DNA of 64,000 nucleotides from Clitopilus passeckerianus. Its lineage: Eukaryota > Basidiomycota > Agaricomycetes > Agaricales > Entolomataceae. The position numbers and the translations under genes were made by a program. The notes beneath the pieces are model-generated. The model was not told the DNA's origin, searched no databases, and saw only the letters and a list, made by a program, of their open reading frames with translations. Positions 23,176 through 36,232 of the stretch are shown one piece after another; the stretch's first letter is position 1, and every line of letters begins with the position of its first letter. The stretch covers positions 682,001-746,000 of the forward strand of contig CALYLX010000159.1 of the NCBI GenBank assembly GCA_944990035.1, written 5' to 3'.

Positions 23176-23814
23176 TTTGTTATGAAGTAGAGAGGTAGTG
23201 GTCGACTGAGTCTGGATGAGTGGCTGAGGTGGATGGAAGTAGAGGATGGGAGAGCATAAACATCGAATCCATTCAGCTTTTTGAAGTAATATGATGTCTC
23301 CGGATGTGACTGTCAAAGCGAGCTTGTTAGAAATTTGGCCCCTCAAGATTGTCACCTCATGTACGCCTCGAGGAGCTGGGGAGAAATTGATGCCACGAGG
23401 TCGCCTTTTTCGGATGTCAGATCAGACACCGGATCGGAAGCAAACGATTTTGCTGGGGAGAGCTGGGCTCGTGGATGTAAGCGTGAACAACTGAATGGGC
23501 AAAGCTGGCAACAAGCCAAAGCTATCACCAGGGTCCATGTCCGAAAAGGTGCCTTGTTGATGTCCTTATGACAATCCCGAACACAGTGTGATAATAACGG
23601 GGGGTTATGTGAAGAGTGGGCGCCTCTAAGATACCATGACGGTTCATTTCCGTTGAGAAACGGCAAAGGAGGTCCTAACTGGATGGAGCGGAGCAGTAAG
23701 GGCTGTACTGAAGAGAGAGATCGCGTAGGGAAGCGTGACATTCCGAGTATAAGGGATAAATTCCGATATTTCGGGTTGTTATCTTGCGAGGGTCAAATCG
23801 CCTACGCCAGGACT
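23176..23814. promoter_or_regulatory. Upstream region of the HMG gene
   Basis: About 640 bp between the HMG gene start and a transposon. Short open frames only. Promoter role is inferred from position. Confidence 0.35.
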
Positions 23815-25124
23815 CTCAGTAAAAAGGAAAAGTCAGTGCTTGGTCACTGGACGGTCGTGATTGACTGATGGTTGTAAAATGTCGTTTTTTGATACTTCGT
23901 ACTGACTAGAATAATGACTATATTTCGGTTAGTAACTCTCATAACTGATGACCCTGATTCCGATTGATTCCGCTTCAGCCGCCAACGGTCAGTGAATGGT
24001 CAAGACAGTCAGATCTCGGTCATGATGCTAGTCATTCTCTAGTCAGATATTTTGAGCCGCTTTCAGTTGCCAGCTGGCGTTATTTCGGTCTATTGAATAT
24101 TTGGAAAACCCTTTTATTCCAAACTACGCTACAATACACGATCATATCTAGAGGGCTGTAGAGTAATACATTTGGTTAAGGAAAATCCAATGAGGGGATC
24201 CTGTGAGAGCCGGTTTGGAGGACGGTCAATAAAAGGTCAAGTAAAATGGGCACACACTCACAGGAGGCCCTTCCATTGGGTAGTTCCGACTCCTTCCTGG
24301 ACTCGCAAATGGATATTGGTCCTTCAGTGCTGTCCGGTCCAACGATACTCCCTGGTTCTGAAAACCTCTTCAGTTTAGTCTGAGTTGGAGGAGCATGAGT
24401 AGATAAGTAGGGTAGCTTACCAAACATTATGAGGCCGTTCGTTTTCCTATGAGGGTACCGCAGCCAGCAGAGGACAACCGAGCAGGAGGAGAAGGAGGAA
24501 GACTCGGAACAAGTCCAACAGCGACGCGACAAGTATTGTCAAAGCACGTGATGTCGGTGATCGCCGAAGGACTTAGCAGAAATCAAGACCACCAGTCGAT
24601 GAGGCTCAGACTTGGAAGTTAACAAATATATTCCCAATACATGATGATGCCTTCGATCCGAGTATTCCTGACTGCCTTCAATAATATGAATCTCTGCCAG
24701 GGCAAAAGAACTCTACCTGCCTACTCAGGCAACATCTCCATACACGCATTCCGAATCCGTCATCGAAGCTAGACTATTTCCAAGATGTAGGACCTTGCAA
24801 GGGCCAACTAATTAGTGTATATTGTACATAGTCAATCCAGTTCAGTATGCAGAGCGGTTGTGGGGTGCTTATCAACGAGAAAGACCACAATAACTGGACT
24901 GACTATAGACGGCGCAATTCCGACTATGACTGACCAAATTCTGACTATGACTGACCACATTCTGACTATCATTGACTTCCATCTGAGTGAACGTAACTTC
25001 ACCTCGGCAGAGCAGCCGAAATAGTTGATAGGCGGTACGACCCTGATGGAAAGGCAAAAATGTGACCAGACCATGACTTCGAATGACCTAATACTGATTT
25101 TCACCGACTTTCTTTTTTACTGAG
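23815..25124. mobile_element. Non-autonomous TIR transposon, 1.31 kb, 7-bp target duplication
   Basis: The left end at 23815 starts CTCAGTAAAAAGGAAAAGTC and the right end, read inverted from 25124, starts CTCAGTAAAAAAGAAAGTCG; about 23 bp pair with two mismatches and one gap. The heptamer CAGGACT directly flanks both ends (23808-23814 and 25125-25131). Both subterminal zones (23850-24050 and 24890-25090) carry many TGACT, GACTGA or AGTCA motifs, including a short tandem run at 24930-24970. No transposase frame is present; the middle contains nothing recognised. The duplication length is near the 8 bp of hAT elements, but the superfamily is uncertain. Confidence 0.65.
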
Positions 25125-25131
25125 CAGGACT

Positions 25132-25397
25132 GGTTGAACAAAGGGCTTTTTGCCGACTTTGAAGGCACTCTAATTAGACGCGTCGCGGACTCACGGATAA
25201 CCGCAGTAATATTCTATAATATTGCGAACGCCCGCTGGGTGGCGCAGGAACTCTGGTCGATTGAAGCCCCGAGTTGTCCTTTGAACAAGTCGGAAAGAGG
25301 AGAGGACTGCAAACAGTAAGCGACATTACGTAAGAAAGAACCCGTCATTGTCATTGCCAACGACGACCTCAAGGCGATCAGCCCACTTCTCCTCATC
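25132..25397. promoter_or_regulatory. Proximal upstream region of the Sec2-like gene
   Basis: Short region between the transposon and the ATG at 25398. The transposon has brought its end to within about 270 bp of this start codon, so it may influence the promoter. No motif is decisive. Confidence 0.35.
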
Positions 25398-28300
25398 ATG
25401 GCTGAGCCAGTAACAGACGAGCAGCCAGTCAAGGCCGTCGAAGAGACGAAAATCAACGGCGTTGAAGAGCCAAAGGAACCACAAGAGACTCAGGACACGC
25501 CACCAAAAGTCAATGGGCACGCCAACACTCCAAGCGTCGATCGCAAACAGAGTCGGGCAGAAGCAGATCCAGACGCCCAGGAAATGCTCATAGAAACTCT
25601 GAGGACGCAGATACAGGACCTATTCTCTCAGGTCACCCAGCTCAATGGAAAGCTTGTCAAATCGTACGACAGGGTCTCTGACCTCGAGGATGACCTTCAC
25701 ACTGCATCGGCGAACATTCGTACTTCAACCCTCAAAATATCTGAGCTAGAGATGGAGAGGACACAACATCTTTCTGCGCTCAATACCGGGCTTCTGGTGG
25801 AGAAGACTCATGTCACTGCGGAGCTAAATCGACTAATGGAGAGGGCGACAGAGGAGGCTGCTCAACGCGGGCAAGCAGAGGACGCCCGTGCCACCATAGA
25901 GAAGGAGCTCGATGACTTGAGTGCCAATCTCTTTGATCAAGCAAACAACATGGTTGCAGAAGCTCGCTATGCTAAGCACAAAAGCGAGCAAAAATTGTCG
26001 GAAGCAGAGCTCGCCTTGAAGGGAGCTGAGGAGGCTGTTAGCTTGATGCAACAACAGATGCAGTCTCTCCAGGCTGAGAGAGAGGAAGCGGATGAGAAGG
26101 CACAGAAGGCACTCGCACTGATGGGCAAGGGGAAATGGGTGGAACAACCAGAGGAGGAGCGAAGCATAACGAAGGCAGTACGACTACTGGGCTCTCATGC
26201 ACCATACCAAGAGTTCCTCTTGTTCGTGGCGCACTTGCGAGCTCTTCATCCCACAACGCCTCATGCTCCCGCTATCACCACCCTCCTTCCTCTCCCATTT
26301 CTTGCACGGTTACTCACAGAAGACTCGTAAGCGATTCATTTAGACCCTCGTTCGTTCGAAAACTCATTCGTTGTATTGCAGAGAACCTACAATCCGCCTA
26401 GACCTAGCACCTTCACTGAACTGGTTATCCAGAAGATCCGTTCTCTCTGCTATCCACACCGGGCAACTCATCATCGAACCCATGTCTTCCGCAGCCCTTC
26501 TGCACGAAATCCTCTCCTCTGCAGCATCAGCAACAATCCCCGGGTTAACCAGCGGAGGAAACCAGAGTGTGGCCTGCGCTCTTTGTGGATCGGACATCTT
26601 CCCGCCCCTACCCGAGACGGACAGCGGTAACGCGACTCCCACCACAGTTGCAAACTCGTGGGCGACTGGACTTTTCAAACGCTCAACATCTAATTCAACA
26701 CCTACGACCCGGTCTAGGTTACCATCGATCAACTCAGACCAATACCCGCCGCAGGTTTACGTTTTCCGCCTAGCTCCCTCATCTATACCTACCACCGCTA
26801 TCCCTGTACCTCCACCGCAGCGAAACCACGGGAAAGAACCATCCTCTTCATCCGCTCCTCACCACACGAGCAACACCTCACAAATACTCTCCAACCCCGC
26901 CTCGACTCAATCCAGCACCCTCTACCCACTATGCAACGGAAAATGGTGTCTCATCCGTCTGCGGACTACGTGTACCATGTGGGCCTTTGTCCGCTCAGGT
27001 ATCGTAGACAAGATTTGGGAGGAGGAAGTAGCTCTCCCTCCACCACCACCCAAAATCGCCACCTCGCCACCCAGCGAGAAGCCACCTCCTGTACCTCCTA
27101 GGCGTAGAGGTCTTTGGGGTGCACTGACGGAAAGAGCTGCGAGTTGGGGTGGAGATGCGGATAAGAATAAGGCTGAAGCTGCTGCTGCTGCTGCTAAGAC
27201 TGCTTCGCAAGTGACCAAGTCGGGTGCTGGGGAGGAGTCGAAGGTTTCGGTGGAGGAGAATAAGACGCTTCCGCCTCCGCCGCCGTCGCATCCGTCTGTG
27301 CCTCGTACACACTCTATGACTGAGGTTCCGAAACAACAAGTACATCGTGTTCCTCCCGCTTTGCCCCCCCGTAGTGAAGTTCGACGTCAACCATCGCCTA
27401 TCCCGCCTACTTCAACGAGTGAGAATACTCCGGAAGAGGCAAAGCCAGCTTCGGAAACGGACACTGCTGCTGCTGCTGCACCTCCGTCATCTACAACTCT
27501 CGCTCCTCAGGAGGAGACTCCAGCTCCCCCAGCGCCCACCGCTACCTCATCCAACCCTCCCCTCCCAGCCCGCCCCCCACGACGCACAATGACACCATCC
27601 AACATCCCCCTTCCTCCCTCCCGTCCCCAAACACCCACAGTCGGGCTTGCAGCTAGTCCTTCGAGTCCGAAGTTCCCTCCTGGCGCAGGAACAGGTGCGG
27701 CACCTCCCCCGCTCCCAAGGAGAGCTGCTGCTAGGGTCCCGAGGGCGCCGCATCCGGATGCGCCTGGGGGGTCGAGGCCTGGGACGCCTGTGCAGGTTGT
27801 TCAGGTTGGGGGAGGGCCGAGGCCTGCGACGCCAGCGGAGGTTGTTACAGACGTGAAAGTTGAGAAACCTGTTGAGGAGACGAGTGAAGAAGAGGAGAAA
27901 AGGGAGGTTCTGCCGCAAGCAGCAACAACAAACGCTGAAGATCGGGATAAGGCTGCGAAAGAGGAGACTGCCGAACGCCCCACAGACGTGGAAGGATCCA
28001 AACCGACCGAACCGCCTCAAGAGGCCTCGGAAGCTGTAGCAGCACCTCAAGCTGACGCTCCGACTCCCAACAGCGACAATGAAGATTTATTCGTGGACGC
28101 CTCTTCAGCGTTGCCTTCTCAATCTACGACTCCGGCTGTTGAGACTGATACGTCTGAACAACCCGAACGTCAGGACGAGGCTGATGCAGGCGACAGTCAA
28201 GCTACACCGAAGCAGCCTACACCCGAGAGCGAAGCAACGGGAGAGGTTGACGTACCCAACCCCTCGCCAGCTAAGGTGTTACACGAGAAACCTGAACCCA

Positions 28301-28458
28301 TAGCCGAACCCACCGACGCGGAGAGCGAGAAGGTCAAATCCGACGAGGACAGGGGAGTGTACATCGGGGATACGACATGGGAGGAAAGAACGTGGAAAGA
28401 GGTCGTGAGATTGAAGGAGGCAATGTTTTGGGCTCGTGTTGGGGGGATACGGTCGTAA
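25398..28458 (+). CDS. Sec2-like Rab guanine nucleotide exchange factor
   Basis: Probable activator of a Sec4/Rab8-type GTPase in polarised secretion. Exon 1 (25398-26326) encodes an acidic N-terminus and then about 200 residues of coiled coil (EMLIETLRTQIQDLFSQVTQ through QKALALMGKGKWVEQPEEER), the Sec2_N exchange domain. A 55-bp intron (26327-26381) leads to EPTIRLDLAPSLNWLSRRSV, a conserved block of basidiomycete Sec2-like proteins, followed by a Cys pair (CALCGSD) with a partner near GKWCLIRLRTTC that may bind zinc. The long middle is Pro-rich with many PPPxP and SH3-type PxxPxR segments. The end, YIGDTTWEERTWKEVVRLKE, AMFWARVGGIRS, is again conserved. The ORF is intact at about 1,000 residues; the disordered linker is longer than in yeast Sec2. 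Confidence 0.85.
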
Positions 28459-28634
28459 ATGTTTTCCTGGCATTTCTTCTGCATGCAACCATTTTGATAT
28501 TAGATCTACTATTCCCGACAGTCTACGATACCCACGCCAGGCGCGAAGCGCAAGATAGCATTTGGTTACTTGAATTAACGTTCTTGATTCCTTCTCGGTA
28601 TACATTCTGTAGATCTTACTATACCTATACGATC

Positions 28635-29877
28635 CTATGCCCTTCTCAACCACTCGGCATGCCTGTGTACGAGCTCTCCGATTATGTCTTGTTCTATTTC
28701 TTTGGTGGTATTGGATGGGAGACGGAGCCATCTTTCTTCCCAAGTGGTTTCACCTTCAGCCACGGTGCTGGGCTTGCGTGACACAAAGACGACTTCATAT
28801 TTCCGCCTGTGGAGGTCGTTGCCGATGACGACTTGGTGGCCGTATCTGTCGATTGCGGCTCTGGCTTTGGGGATGAGGAGGGAGGGGTCTGTTTCGAGCT
28901 GGGGTAGTGCATTAGCTTTCAAATCACCGGGAATAGAACGGGGGCCTGGATTCTCACCTTGAAAGAAACTACGAAACCGCCCCTTGACCATTCTTGCACC
29001 ATCGGCTTTAGGATCTTGGGGACTTGGTCCATTTCTATGATGAGGCTGCCTTTGCCGGATTGAATCTTGTGGATGGACTAGTAGCTCCTCTTTAATACTT
29101 GTTGTAGAATAAGAGAAGAAACGTACCATCTTCTGCCTCGGCAAGAAGAAATCACTAACAGCAGCAGCTAGATAATACATCGCCTTCTTCCCAAGGTTCG
29201 ACATCTCCTGACTCACAGCCCTCAATAACCATAGATAATCATTCACCGTGACGAAAGTCATCGTATGCATCGTCCCCGCATTCTGAACAGCTTTGTAGTT
29301 TTCCAGAACGCTGAGTAGATCTGCCTGCATGTCGGGGCTTACACCGATCTCTGATGTGGATTGAGCATTGGCGTCGTTGATCTGGAGGAAGTCGAGAAAG
29401 GGGTTGGTGGAGTGGGAGTAGTGCCGGCTGAAGGGCTGGAGGCTGAATTGGCGGTGCATGAATATGACCGCGTAGCCGGCTTTGAGGAAGTATTCCGCGG
29501 AGGTGGCGCCTCTGGTTCCTGGTGAGAAGCTAGTGTTAGTGAAGAGAGATTTGGAAAAAAAGGCACAACACACCTGCAGAGAAGTTGTCGAGGAATCTCA
29601 CTCTAGAGAAAAGTCAATCGGGGATCTTTCTGAGCCATCCGATGCTTACACGTTGAGTTCTAAAGGCACTGTAGTACCACCGCTCTAGAAGGCTAGAGGT
29701 CAATATGGAATTGAATTGTATCGGCCATGTACGCACCGTAACGAGAACAACATTCCTCCCCTCCTTCGCCTGCCTCCCCAGAAACTCTCGCACACTCTGA
29801 ACATCATGTTCCAAAGTAGGAGGTGGTGGTTGAGTGGCAAAATACTCCTCGGCTGAGAAAGTAGACGCCGTGCTCAT
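28635..29877 (-). CDS. CAB2: Phosphopantothenate-cysteine ligase (coenzyme A synthesis)
   Basis: Joins 4'-phosphopantothenate to cysteine, the second step of coenzyme A synthesis; the fungal enzyme is monofunctional (yeast Cab2, human PPCS). ATG at 29877 starts MSTASTFSAEEYFATQPPPP. Splicing gives NVVLVT then SGGTTVPLEL, VVRFLDNFSAG, TRGATSAEYFLKAGYAVIFM, the family's nucleotide-binding core (SGGT...NFSAGxRG). Later exons give KKAMYYLAAAVSDFFLPRQK (the conserved AAAVSDF block), VHKIQSGKGSLIIEMDQVPK, and GFVVSFKLETDPSLLIPKAR, then GHQVVIGNDLHRRKYEVVFV. All these are hallmarks of the enzyme. Introns are short, GT-AG, and keep frame. It is convergent with the Sec2-like gene, with 176 bp between the two stop codons. 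Confidence 0.93.
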
Positions 29878-30697
29878 CGTCGGTTTTATCGCGGATGATT
29901 TGGATTTCTACCTTTAACGAGAAACTGAAAGAATGGCGCCGCTCGTCGTTGTCTTGTAAGATGGCCTCGAGATAACGGGACGAAAGTGGTGCTGATTTGA
30001 CACGAAGTACGGCCTGGCAAGCCATCAGTCAAGGGTATACTTCTCAGCCACAACTCTGCATTTTACCGCCACCAGCGACGACCGAAACGACAATTTACGG
30101 CCGTATGAGTGCCAAACCGCTATGAAAATTCGTGCTATCAAGAAAACATTGGTCTACTTAGGCTATAATCGTTTCAACAATTGACTTGTACAACGCACAA
30201 CGGGATCCACCATAATGCCAGCTCATACAATCCATCTTGAGCCTTTCTTAAGCCCAGTCAAGACACCAGTTCGCAAAGACAGATGATTCAAATTAGAGAG
30301 CAACAAATCCGACATATTGTAAATCCTCTGCATACCGAGGTCCGACCTCGCTGGCGTCCTCCGGCCACTTGAAGAAGTTGAAGACGGAATTTAATGCAAG
30401 ATGGAGTACGCTCGACTAGTTAGAAAGGGTCGTCATTCATTTCAGGCTTGTACTTATCAGCCTTGTTCCCCGGAATCTAATCCAGATGACATTTCCTTTC
30501 GTCGACATTGACACATCCCCGTTAACGTCGCCCCTCGACGCCTCGAGGTACCGTGAATCCATGATGGGATCAAGTAAATGCAATTTACTCAACATCAACC
30601 ATCGTTCCCTGCAGGTCTTCCAAGCTCCTCATCCTGTGTCCTTCTCTTGACACCCTCCGTATCTCTCAAATCCCATCCTTGATACAGGAGAGGTGCA
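29878..30697. promoter_or_regulatory. Divergent promoter region between the ligase and the membrane-protein gene
   Basis: About 820 bp separating two genes read away from each other. No open frame of note. A pyrimidine-rich stretch (CTTCTCTTGACACCCTCC) lies just before the ATG at 30698, as is common for fungal start regions. Confidence 0.35.
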
Positions 30698-33600
30698 ATG
30701 GAGATCGAGCAGCCTCCTACCTTGACCCAGTCAAACACAATTACAGCTTCCAGAGATTTTCAAATTGTTGGCACAGAGCGTGGCCGAAGTCTTAGTCGAA
30801 GTCCAAGCCCTCGCGTTCGCACTCCCAGTCCAGATCCAGAACTAGTCCCCCCTCCCCAGCCTGCACAACCCGCACAAGTCCAATACTACATCCCACCAGC
30901 TTCTCTCTACAGCGTAGATGTAGAATCCCCATCCAGGTCCAGATCCCGGTCACGGTCAAGGTCTAGCTCGAGAGGTGGTGTAAGACGGCGCACAAACAGA
31001 CGCCGGGAGTCCTCCCTCAGTTCCTTGGATCATAGAGGAAGATATTATGATTCAGACCCTCCGAACTCGTCTTATTATACCGCGCATGATCCGTATGGGT
31101 ATGGGTATGCATCGCACTCACACCGGCCTGTTCCTACTCCTCCTCCTGCGCCTACTCCCATAATACCTCTAGGTTCGGATTATACAGGCTATCCGCCTGC
31201 TGGACCGCCTGTTCAACCACCCATCGTGATTCAAGCTGGGCCATCTCCTCCTCGACATGGGAGGCACGGGCATACGGAAGGGGTCTATCAGCAACCATTC
31301 GTAGCACCACCTCACCGCCGACCCTCACTGGGCGGAGGCTATGCCCCGTTTACATCCCAGCCTCTCCCCCACCGATCCCGTACCGAAGATATATGGCTCC
31401 CCACGTCAGATTCCACCCACCGCCGGTCGCACGGGCGAGGTCGAGGTGATTATGTCCCATTCCATTCCAACCAGTGGCCCACACCAGGAGCGTACCGGCC
31501 TTCCGAGCCGCCAGTAGTCCCACCCCATGTGTATGCCCCCAGCGCGTACTCCCAACCTTACGTGCCTGATAACGGGACGTATGTATCCCAAGGCGGGGAT
31601 AGCGTCTACCACGACGCGGAGGATAATCAGTATACATCCGTTAATCCCTGGTCGACATCCCACGCGACGCCGTCCAAGTTACCCCTGGCTCAGAACTATC
31701 CAGGTGGTGTAGGCTACCCTACAGGTGTACCGTACGTCGTATACCCCTACAAATCCCGCAGATCGGTGTTCGGCACTCTCGTCAAGGAATCTATGGTCAT
31801 TTTGGGGAAGATACTGTTTCACGTTATTCCTAACCAACTCTACCTGCACCTCCTTCTCCGGCTTCCGTCGTTCTACTTTAGCAGGGTGGCGAGGATATTC
31901 GAGGAGGCGAATATGAGTATGCGGGAGATCAAGACGCTGGCGGAGGGGAGTGCAAGGAAAGGGGATACGTCCTTTGAGCAGTGGTACTTCACCATGGGAG
32001 ATCTGGTCCCGAATTTGAAGATAAGCTGGGAATCGTTTATTGACTCGTTGCTTCGGGAATGGAAGACACTGAATATTATTTCTGTTTTGTTACTATCGTC
32101 AGTATCCTTTGACAGCATGCCTTGGGTTATACTTATATCTGTTGATAGGGCCATCCTCACTATCTTACAGATTGATAGCGCTGCCAATGATCCCCTCACC
32201 CGATATTGTGCGCTGTATTCCTTGATTTGCACGCTCATTAGCTTGCTGTTTGGGTGTATGTATATCATTCGGTTTGGGACGATGAGAAAACCGCACAAAG
32301 CTGCGGAATGGGCTGAGGTAAGTTGTACTGTCGGGCACAACGAAACCTCGCTCACCTGGATTGATAGGAAGCTCAAAATCAGAAGCCTAACATTTGGTGG
32401 AACGTCTGGGTTCTTCTGGCAATGCCTTCAGTTTGGCTTGCCTGGTGAGCCCTCCTCAGACCATCCCTTAATCGACGCTCACAACTCCTAGGTCTATTGT
32501 ATTGTACATCGCATGCATCATGTCCTTCGTCTGGAGAACAGGCCCCAGCAACGGCGAAGATCCCACCCCTCAAGGAATCTCAGCCACGACCCAACTCGGC
32601 CTCCGTATCGGCGTATCCGCCACCCTCGGTCTCGGGGTCCTCTACTTCATCCTCATCGTCAACGAGTTCCGGCGGTACGGAGCTGTGATGGACCAGTCGT
32701 TCAAACGAAAGATGGATAAATGGGCGAAGGAGAAGAAGGAGGGGTCGGTTAGACATGGATATCCGAGACCTCCTTCCTACTATCCAGCTCCTGCGCCGCT
32801 GTCCCCACCTTCGCCTTGGCCAGAGTCGGAACCGACATTGAGATCAGAAACGCCGCGTGTTGCTTCAACGCCTGTTATCCCCCGAGAACGAGCGCCAACC
32901 CCGATAGTCGTGCAGGTCCCAGATCAGGATGATTCAGATGGTGCTTTCAAGCCTTTGAAGATCATGGATTTACGTTTTCAGGATGTTCATGGGGTTTATA
33001 CTATGCCTCGGCTGCTCCTCAAGCGGACCTTCTCCGAACCAGACTGGAACCACTTTATTAGCGTATGTCCTTTGTTTCACTGCATGTCTTCCGTTGTACT
33101 GATGCTCTTTGCAGGAGGCCACTGATGCCTGGAATGGCGGTCCCTCCTGGGACAGTCTTTTCTCCTCCAACTCATCAGCCCCATCTCGTCCACAAGACCG
33201 AGCATTCGAAGTTCTGGAAAAGTGGAATCTGGATTACTTCCGACCTCGACAAACACTGGCGATTCTGTGCTTGGAGTACTTGCAAGATTATCCAGGATCT
33301 CCAGTGTATGCCATTTATCTCTTCGACACGCGGGGCCAGCCTACAGACAGCCTTCCTGCGAATCAATTTGATGTCCTTCCGGATGGGTTGTCGCGGATCG
33401 ATGTTTTTGATCAGCCGGAAGCTGGTGGGAGGAGGAGGCGAATGCTAGGACGTACTGTTATCAGTGCACCGCTTGAACCTCATGAACCACGCGTTCATTT
33501 CCCTCCAAGTGGGGGGAGGACTTCTAGCCGAAGTCGTTCCCGCTCCAGCTCACGTTCCCGTTCACCTCCCCGCCGGGATGAGTTGAACCGTCACGGCCTT

Positions 33601-34641
33601 CCAGATACCCCCAGACCTATCCGCAGACGGCACAGCGATACGGACTTGAGTTCATTACGCCTACAGACTGAGGACGTGCCGCCTCATTCCCACAGAGATG
33701 GGCCCACTATTGCGGTTGTTGCACCTTCTGCTCCCCCTGCCTCCCAACCCCACCACCGTTCCCGACGGGATCGATCACCACCGCCTGCTCCCGAACTTGA
33801 CGCTGTTGATGCTGGCAGGTGGCCGATAGTCCAACCGGCTCCAATTGAACCTCCCACTGTTGATGACGTTGAATGGGCAGTGTGGCAGCCAGATCCAGCT
33901 GAACCAAACACATCCGATACTCCCAGCGGGCCGGCATGGCGAGCGGGGCAGCCATTGGAGCGCTCGCGGTCTCACTCGTCAACGTCAACAGGGGAGCAGC
34001 CTATCTGGAATCGGGCCACCCCCAGTGGGCCTATTATCATTCATCATTCGCGCAGAAGTCGCTCCCGGTCACCCAGAAGATCTCCTCCCCCTCGCTCTCG
34101 AAACCGAAATGGAACAATGGACTCGGAGGGTCCAGTACCAAGCACGGGTACGAGACCGCAGATAATCACCGAACGTGCCAGAACGTCTTCACCTGAACCA
34201 ATCTTCCTGGCACCAAGGCCGGCCGAATCCACCCACCAAGAAAGGCGCTCTCGACGTTCGGTGCCACCTCCCCCTGCGTTGCCTGGCTACGGTCGACCTC
34301 CTGTGATTCCAAACGGTATGCCCCTTCCACGAGAAAGAGAAAGGCACCATCGACGTCGAGACCGGTCACGATCAGCTGAGGAGCCTCCTGTCATGATATA
34401 CCCAGGTCAGCGTCGAGATTCCGTTCCTGTGGTGATGTTGCCAGCCCCGCCGCCGCCTCAATCTCAGCCTGTACTACAGATGTGGGCGTATCACATTCTA
34501 GGTGATTCACAACCGCCCGGACGACGTCACCATCACCGCCAGAGACGACCGGGGGAGCATAGAGAGCGTGATCATACGTCAGGGCATCACCATACAGGAT
34601 GGTCAAACCGAGAACCTTCGCCATATTACTACTTCCCTTGA
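30698..34641 (+). CDS. Large RS- and proline-rich four-helix membrane protein, unknown
   Basis: ATG at 30698. The N-terminal ~330 residues are disordered and rich in Pro, Tyr, Ser and Arg, with SR repeats (SRSRSRSRSSSRGG) and many Tyr/Pro turns. The middle holds four hydrophobic helices: TLNIISVLLLSAILTILQ, LYSLICTLISLLFGCMYIIR, WWNVWVLLAMPSVWLAW joined to SIVLYIACIMSFVW, and GVSATLGLGVLYFILIVNEF. A conserved-looking soluble part follows (FEVLEKWNLDYFRPRQTLAI, VYAIYLFDTRGQPTDSLPAN). The last ~330 residues are again RS/Pro/His-rich, ending SNREPSPYYYFP. Introns at about 32099-32149 (51 bp, stop-free), 32316-32368, 32443-32491 and 33063-33115 are canonical. No family name comes to mind; a membrane scaffold is possible but unproven. 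Confidence 0.7.
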
Positions 34642-34912
34642 CGGATTAGCCTCAGGTCAAATTGAAGAACGTTCTGATACCAATGTTGCATACTTACTGT
34701 ATATTACGGCCAAAATCTGATCAATTTACGATCTCTGCTCGTCTGTAGCCCCAGTACTATACTAACCCCTATTCAAGGCAAATATTTGCTGTCACAACCA
34801 CGAAAACGTAACGGCACGTGATTCGTGACTATTAATTATTGCTACGCGACGAGTGGCGCTACAGAGTCACTCCCGTTCCTTTTCCACTCAACGTTGGTGT
34901 TTTCACGCTCAG
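34642..34912. promoter_or_regulatory. Promoter of paralog A with CACGTG box
   Basis: Short gap before the ATG at 34913. CACGTG lies near 34816, and a similar CACGTG with nearby GTGACGCG precedes paralog B (near 36085), so the box may be a shared regulatory site kept through the duplication. Binding by a bHLH factor is inferred. Confidence 0.35.
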
Positions 34913-35797
34913 ATGCTCCCTGTTATGTCCTCAGGACGCATCATCAAATTTCTCGACCACCCGTTGCTGCCCGCAAACCCCCAAAGTGGGCTCAACCGAA
35001 CTAGAATAATTGAAAGTGGTACGTCAGCTTGAGCGACCGAGCTCACTGCATCATGTAACGGACGACTTTTCATCGCGTTTACAGGTCTGGAGGGAGAAGG
35101 TCAGCTTGATCCCAGTAGCCCGCGTATTACTGCTGCAGACGCAGTAGCGACGTTGTCCTACAAGCTCGGTCAAGAAAAATGGATAGAAAAAATAATTGAT
35201 GCGGACAACGTCCGCCATTTCGAGTTCATTCATAAAGATGATCCGAACCTCCCGCCACTGTATGCAGAAAGAAATGACCACTTGATCGAGGTGAGCAAAA
35301 ACTTGGGTTAACTTGTGCACTGACTGAATTAATTTTCAAAATGTACAGGTCGGTACATTCGGAGAAGTCAACGGATGTACGGAATCGAAGCCAACGGCAA
35401 CTGGAAGCCTCTATCCGCCACTGACAAAGACGACTTCTGTAAGCCCGAAAAGTGGGTCGTCGCCATGAGCGAGTCACTTGGACGGGCCATACTCTCGGAG
35501 ATCGACAAGCGGTGGGAACGTGGAGTTATAAAGAACATAATTTGGAGCGATATCACGAAGGAGGAAAGCAGAGATAATAGGGTTTTCAAGAAAACTTTTG
35601 CGGGAGAGATGGTTTTAGAAGAGGATGAAGCGTTGAGCGAGGATGAGGACGATGGCTTGGGAACTGCTGGGTATGACTCAGATTCGGACGAATGGACTGA
35701 CGAGGAAGATGAAGCCGAGGCCAATGACGAGGTTGACAGTCCCATTGCTCAAGTTGAAGACGGTTCAGACTCGGAGCTTGAATATGCCTCTGGGTAG
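34913..35797 (+). CDS. Unknown acidic-tailed protein, paralog A of a tandem pair
   Basis: ATG at 34913 begins MLPVMSSGRIIKFLDHPLLP. Intron 1 (GTACGT to CAG) joins RIIES to GLEGEGQLDPSSPRITAADA, then VATLSYKLGQEKWIEKIIDA. The final exon has MYGIEANGNWKPLSATDKDD, FCKPEKWVVAMSESLGRAIL and a strongly acidic end (DEALSEDEDDGLGTAGYDSD). The second junction is ambiguous: the obvious donor after DHLIE does not keep frame, whereas a donor at GTATGC near 35262 with an acceptor near 35356-35359 does. A paralog lies just downstream, cut by a retrotransposon. No domain is recognised. Confidence 0.6.
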
Positions 35798-36232
35798 CAA
35801 CTACTACAACATGACTGCCATCTCACATATTTCCTAGATATATGGCTTGATACAATATATCACAAAACATTCAATCCTCATATTTATCACCGTAGCTTAA
35901 AGACAATATTTGCCAAATTGACTCACAGATCACTGGATGCTTTTTGGTGGGATTCAGAATACCGGGGGACTATTCTACACAAACATACTCTGAACGCATC
36001 TTTCTGAAGATAGTGACACAGTCCTCTTCTGCAACGAACGCGCCACAACTGCGTAGCCTGGCCCTGCCATCGCAACACGTAACGTCACGTGCGTGTTCTC
36101 ATTACAAGTGACGCGTTTTTTTGACATTTGGGAGGCGCGACTCGATTCAGCACCATCCTCTACCTCACCTTCAGAGGTCCCAAATTCGCGAAATACCAAC
36201 GCCCTCCGTCGAGTTTGGAATCACCAAGGATA

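Noticed and set aside
24890..24990. Short repeated TGACTGACC units as a CRISPR-like array
   Set aside because: Units are short and imperfect without true spacers, the genome is eukaryotic, and they belong to the subterminal region of a TIR element.
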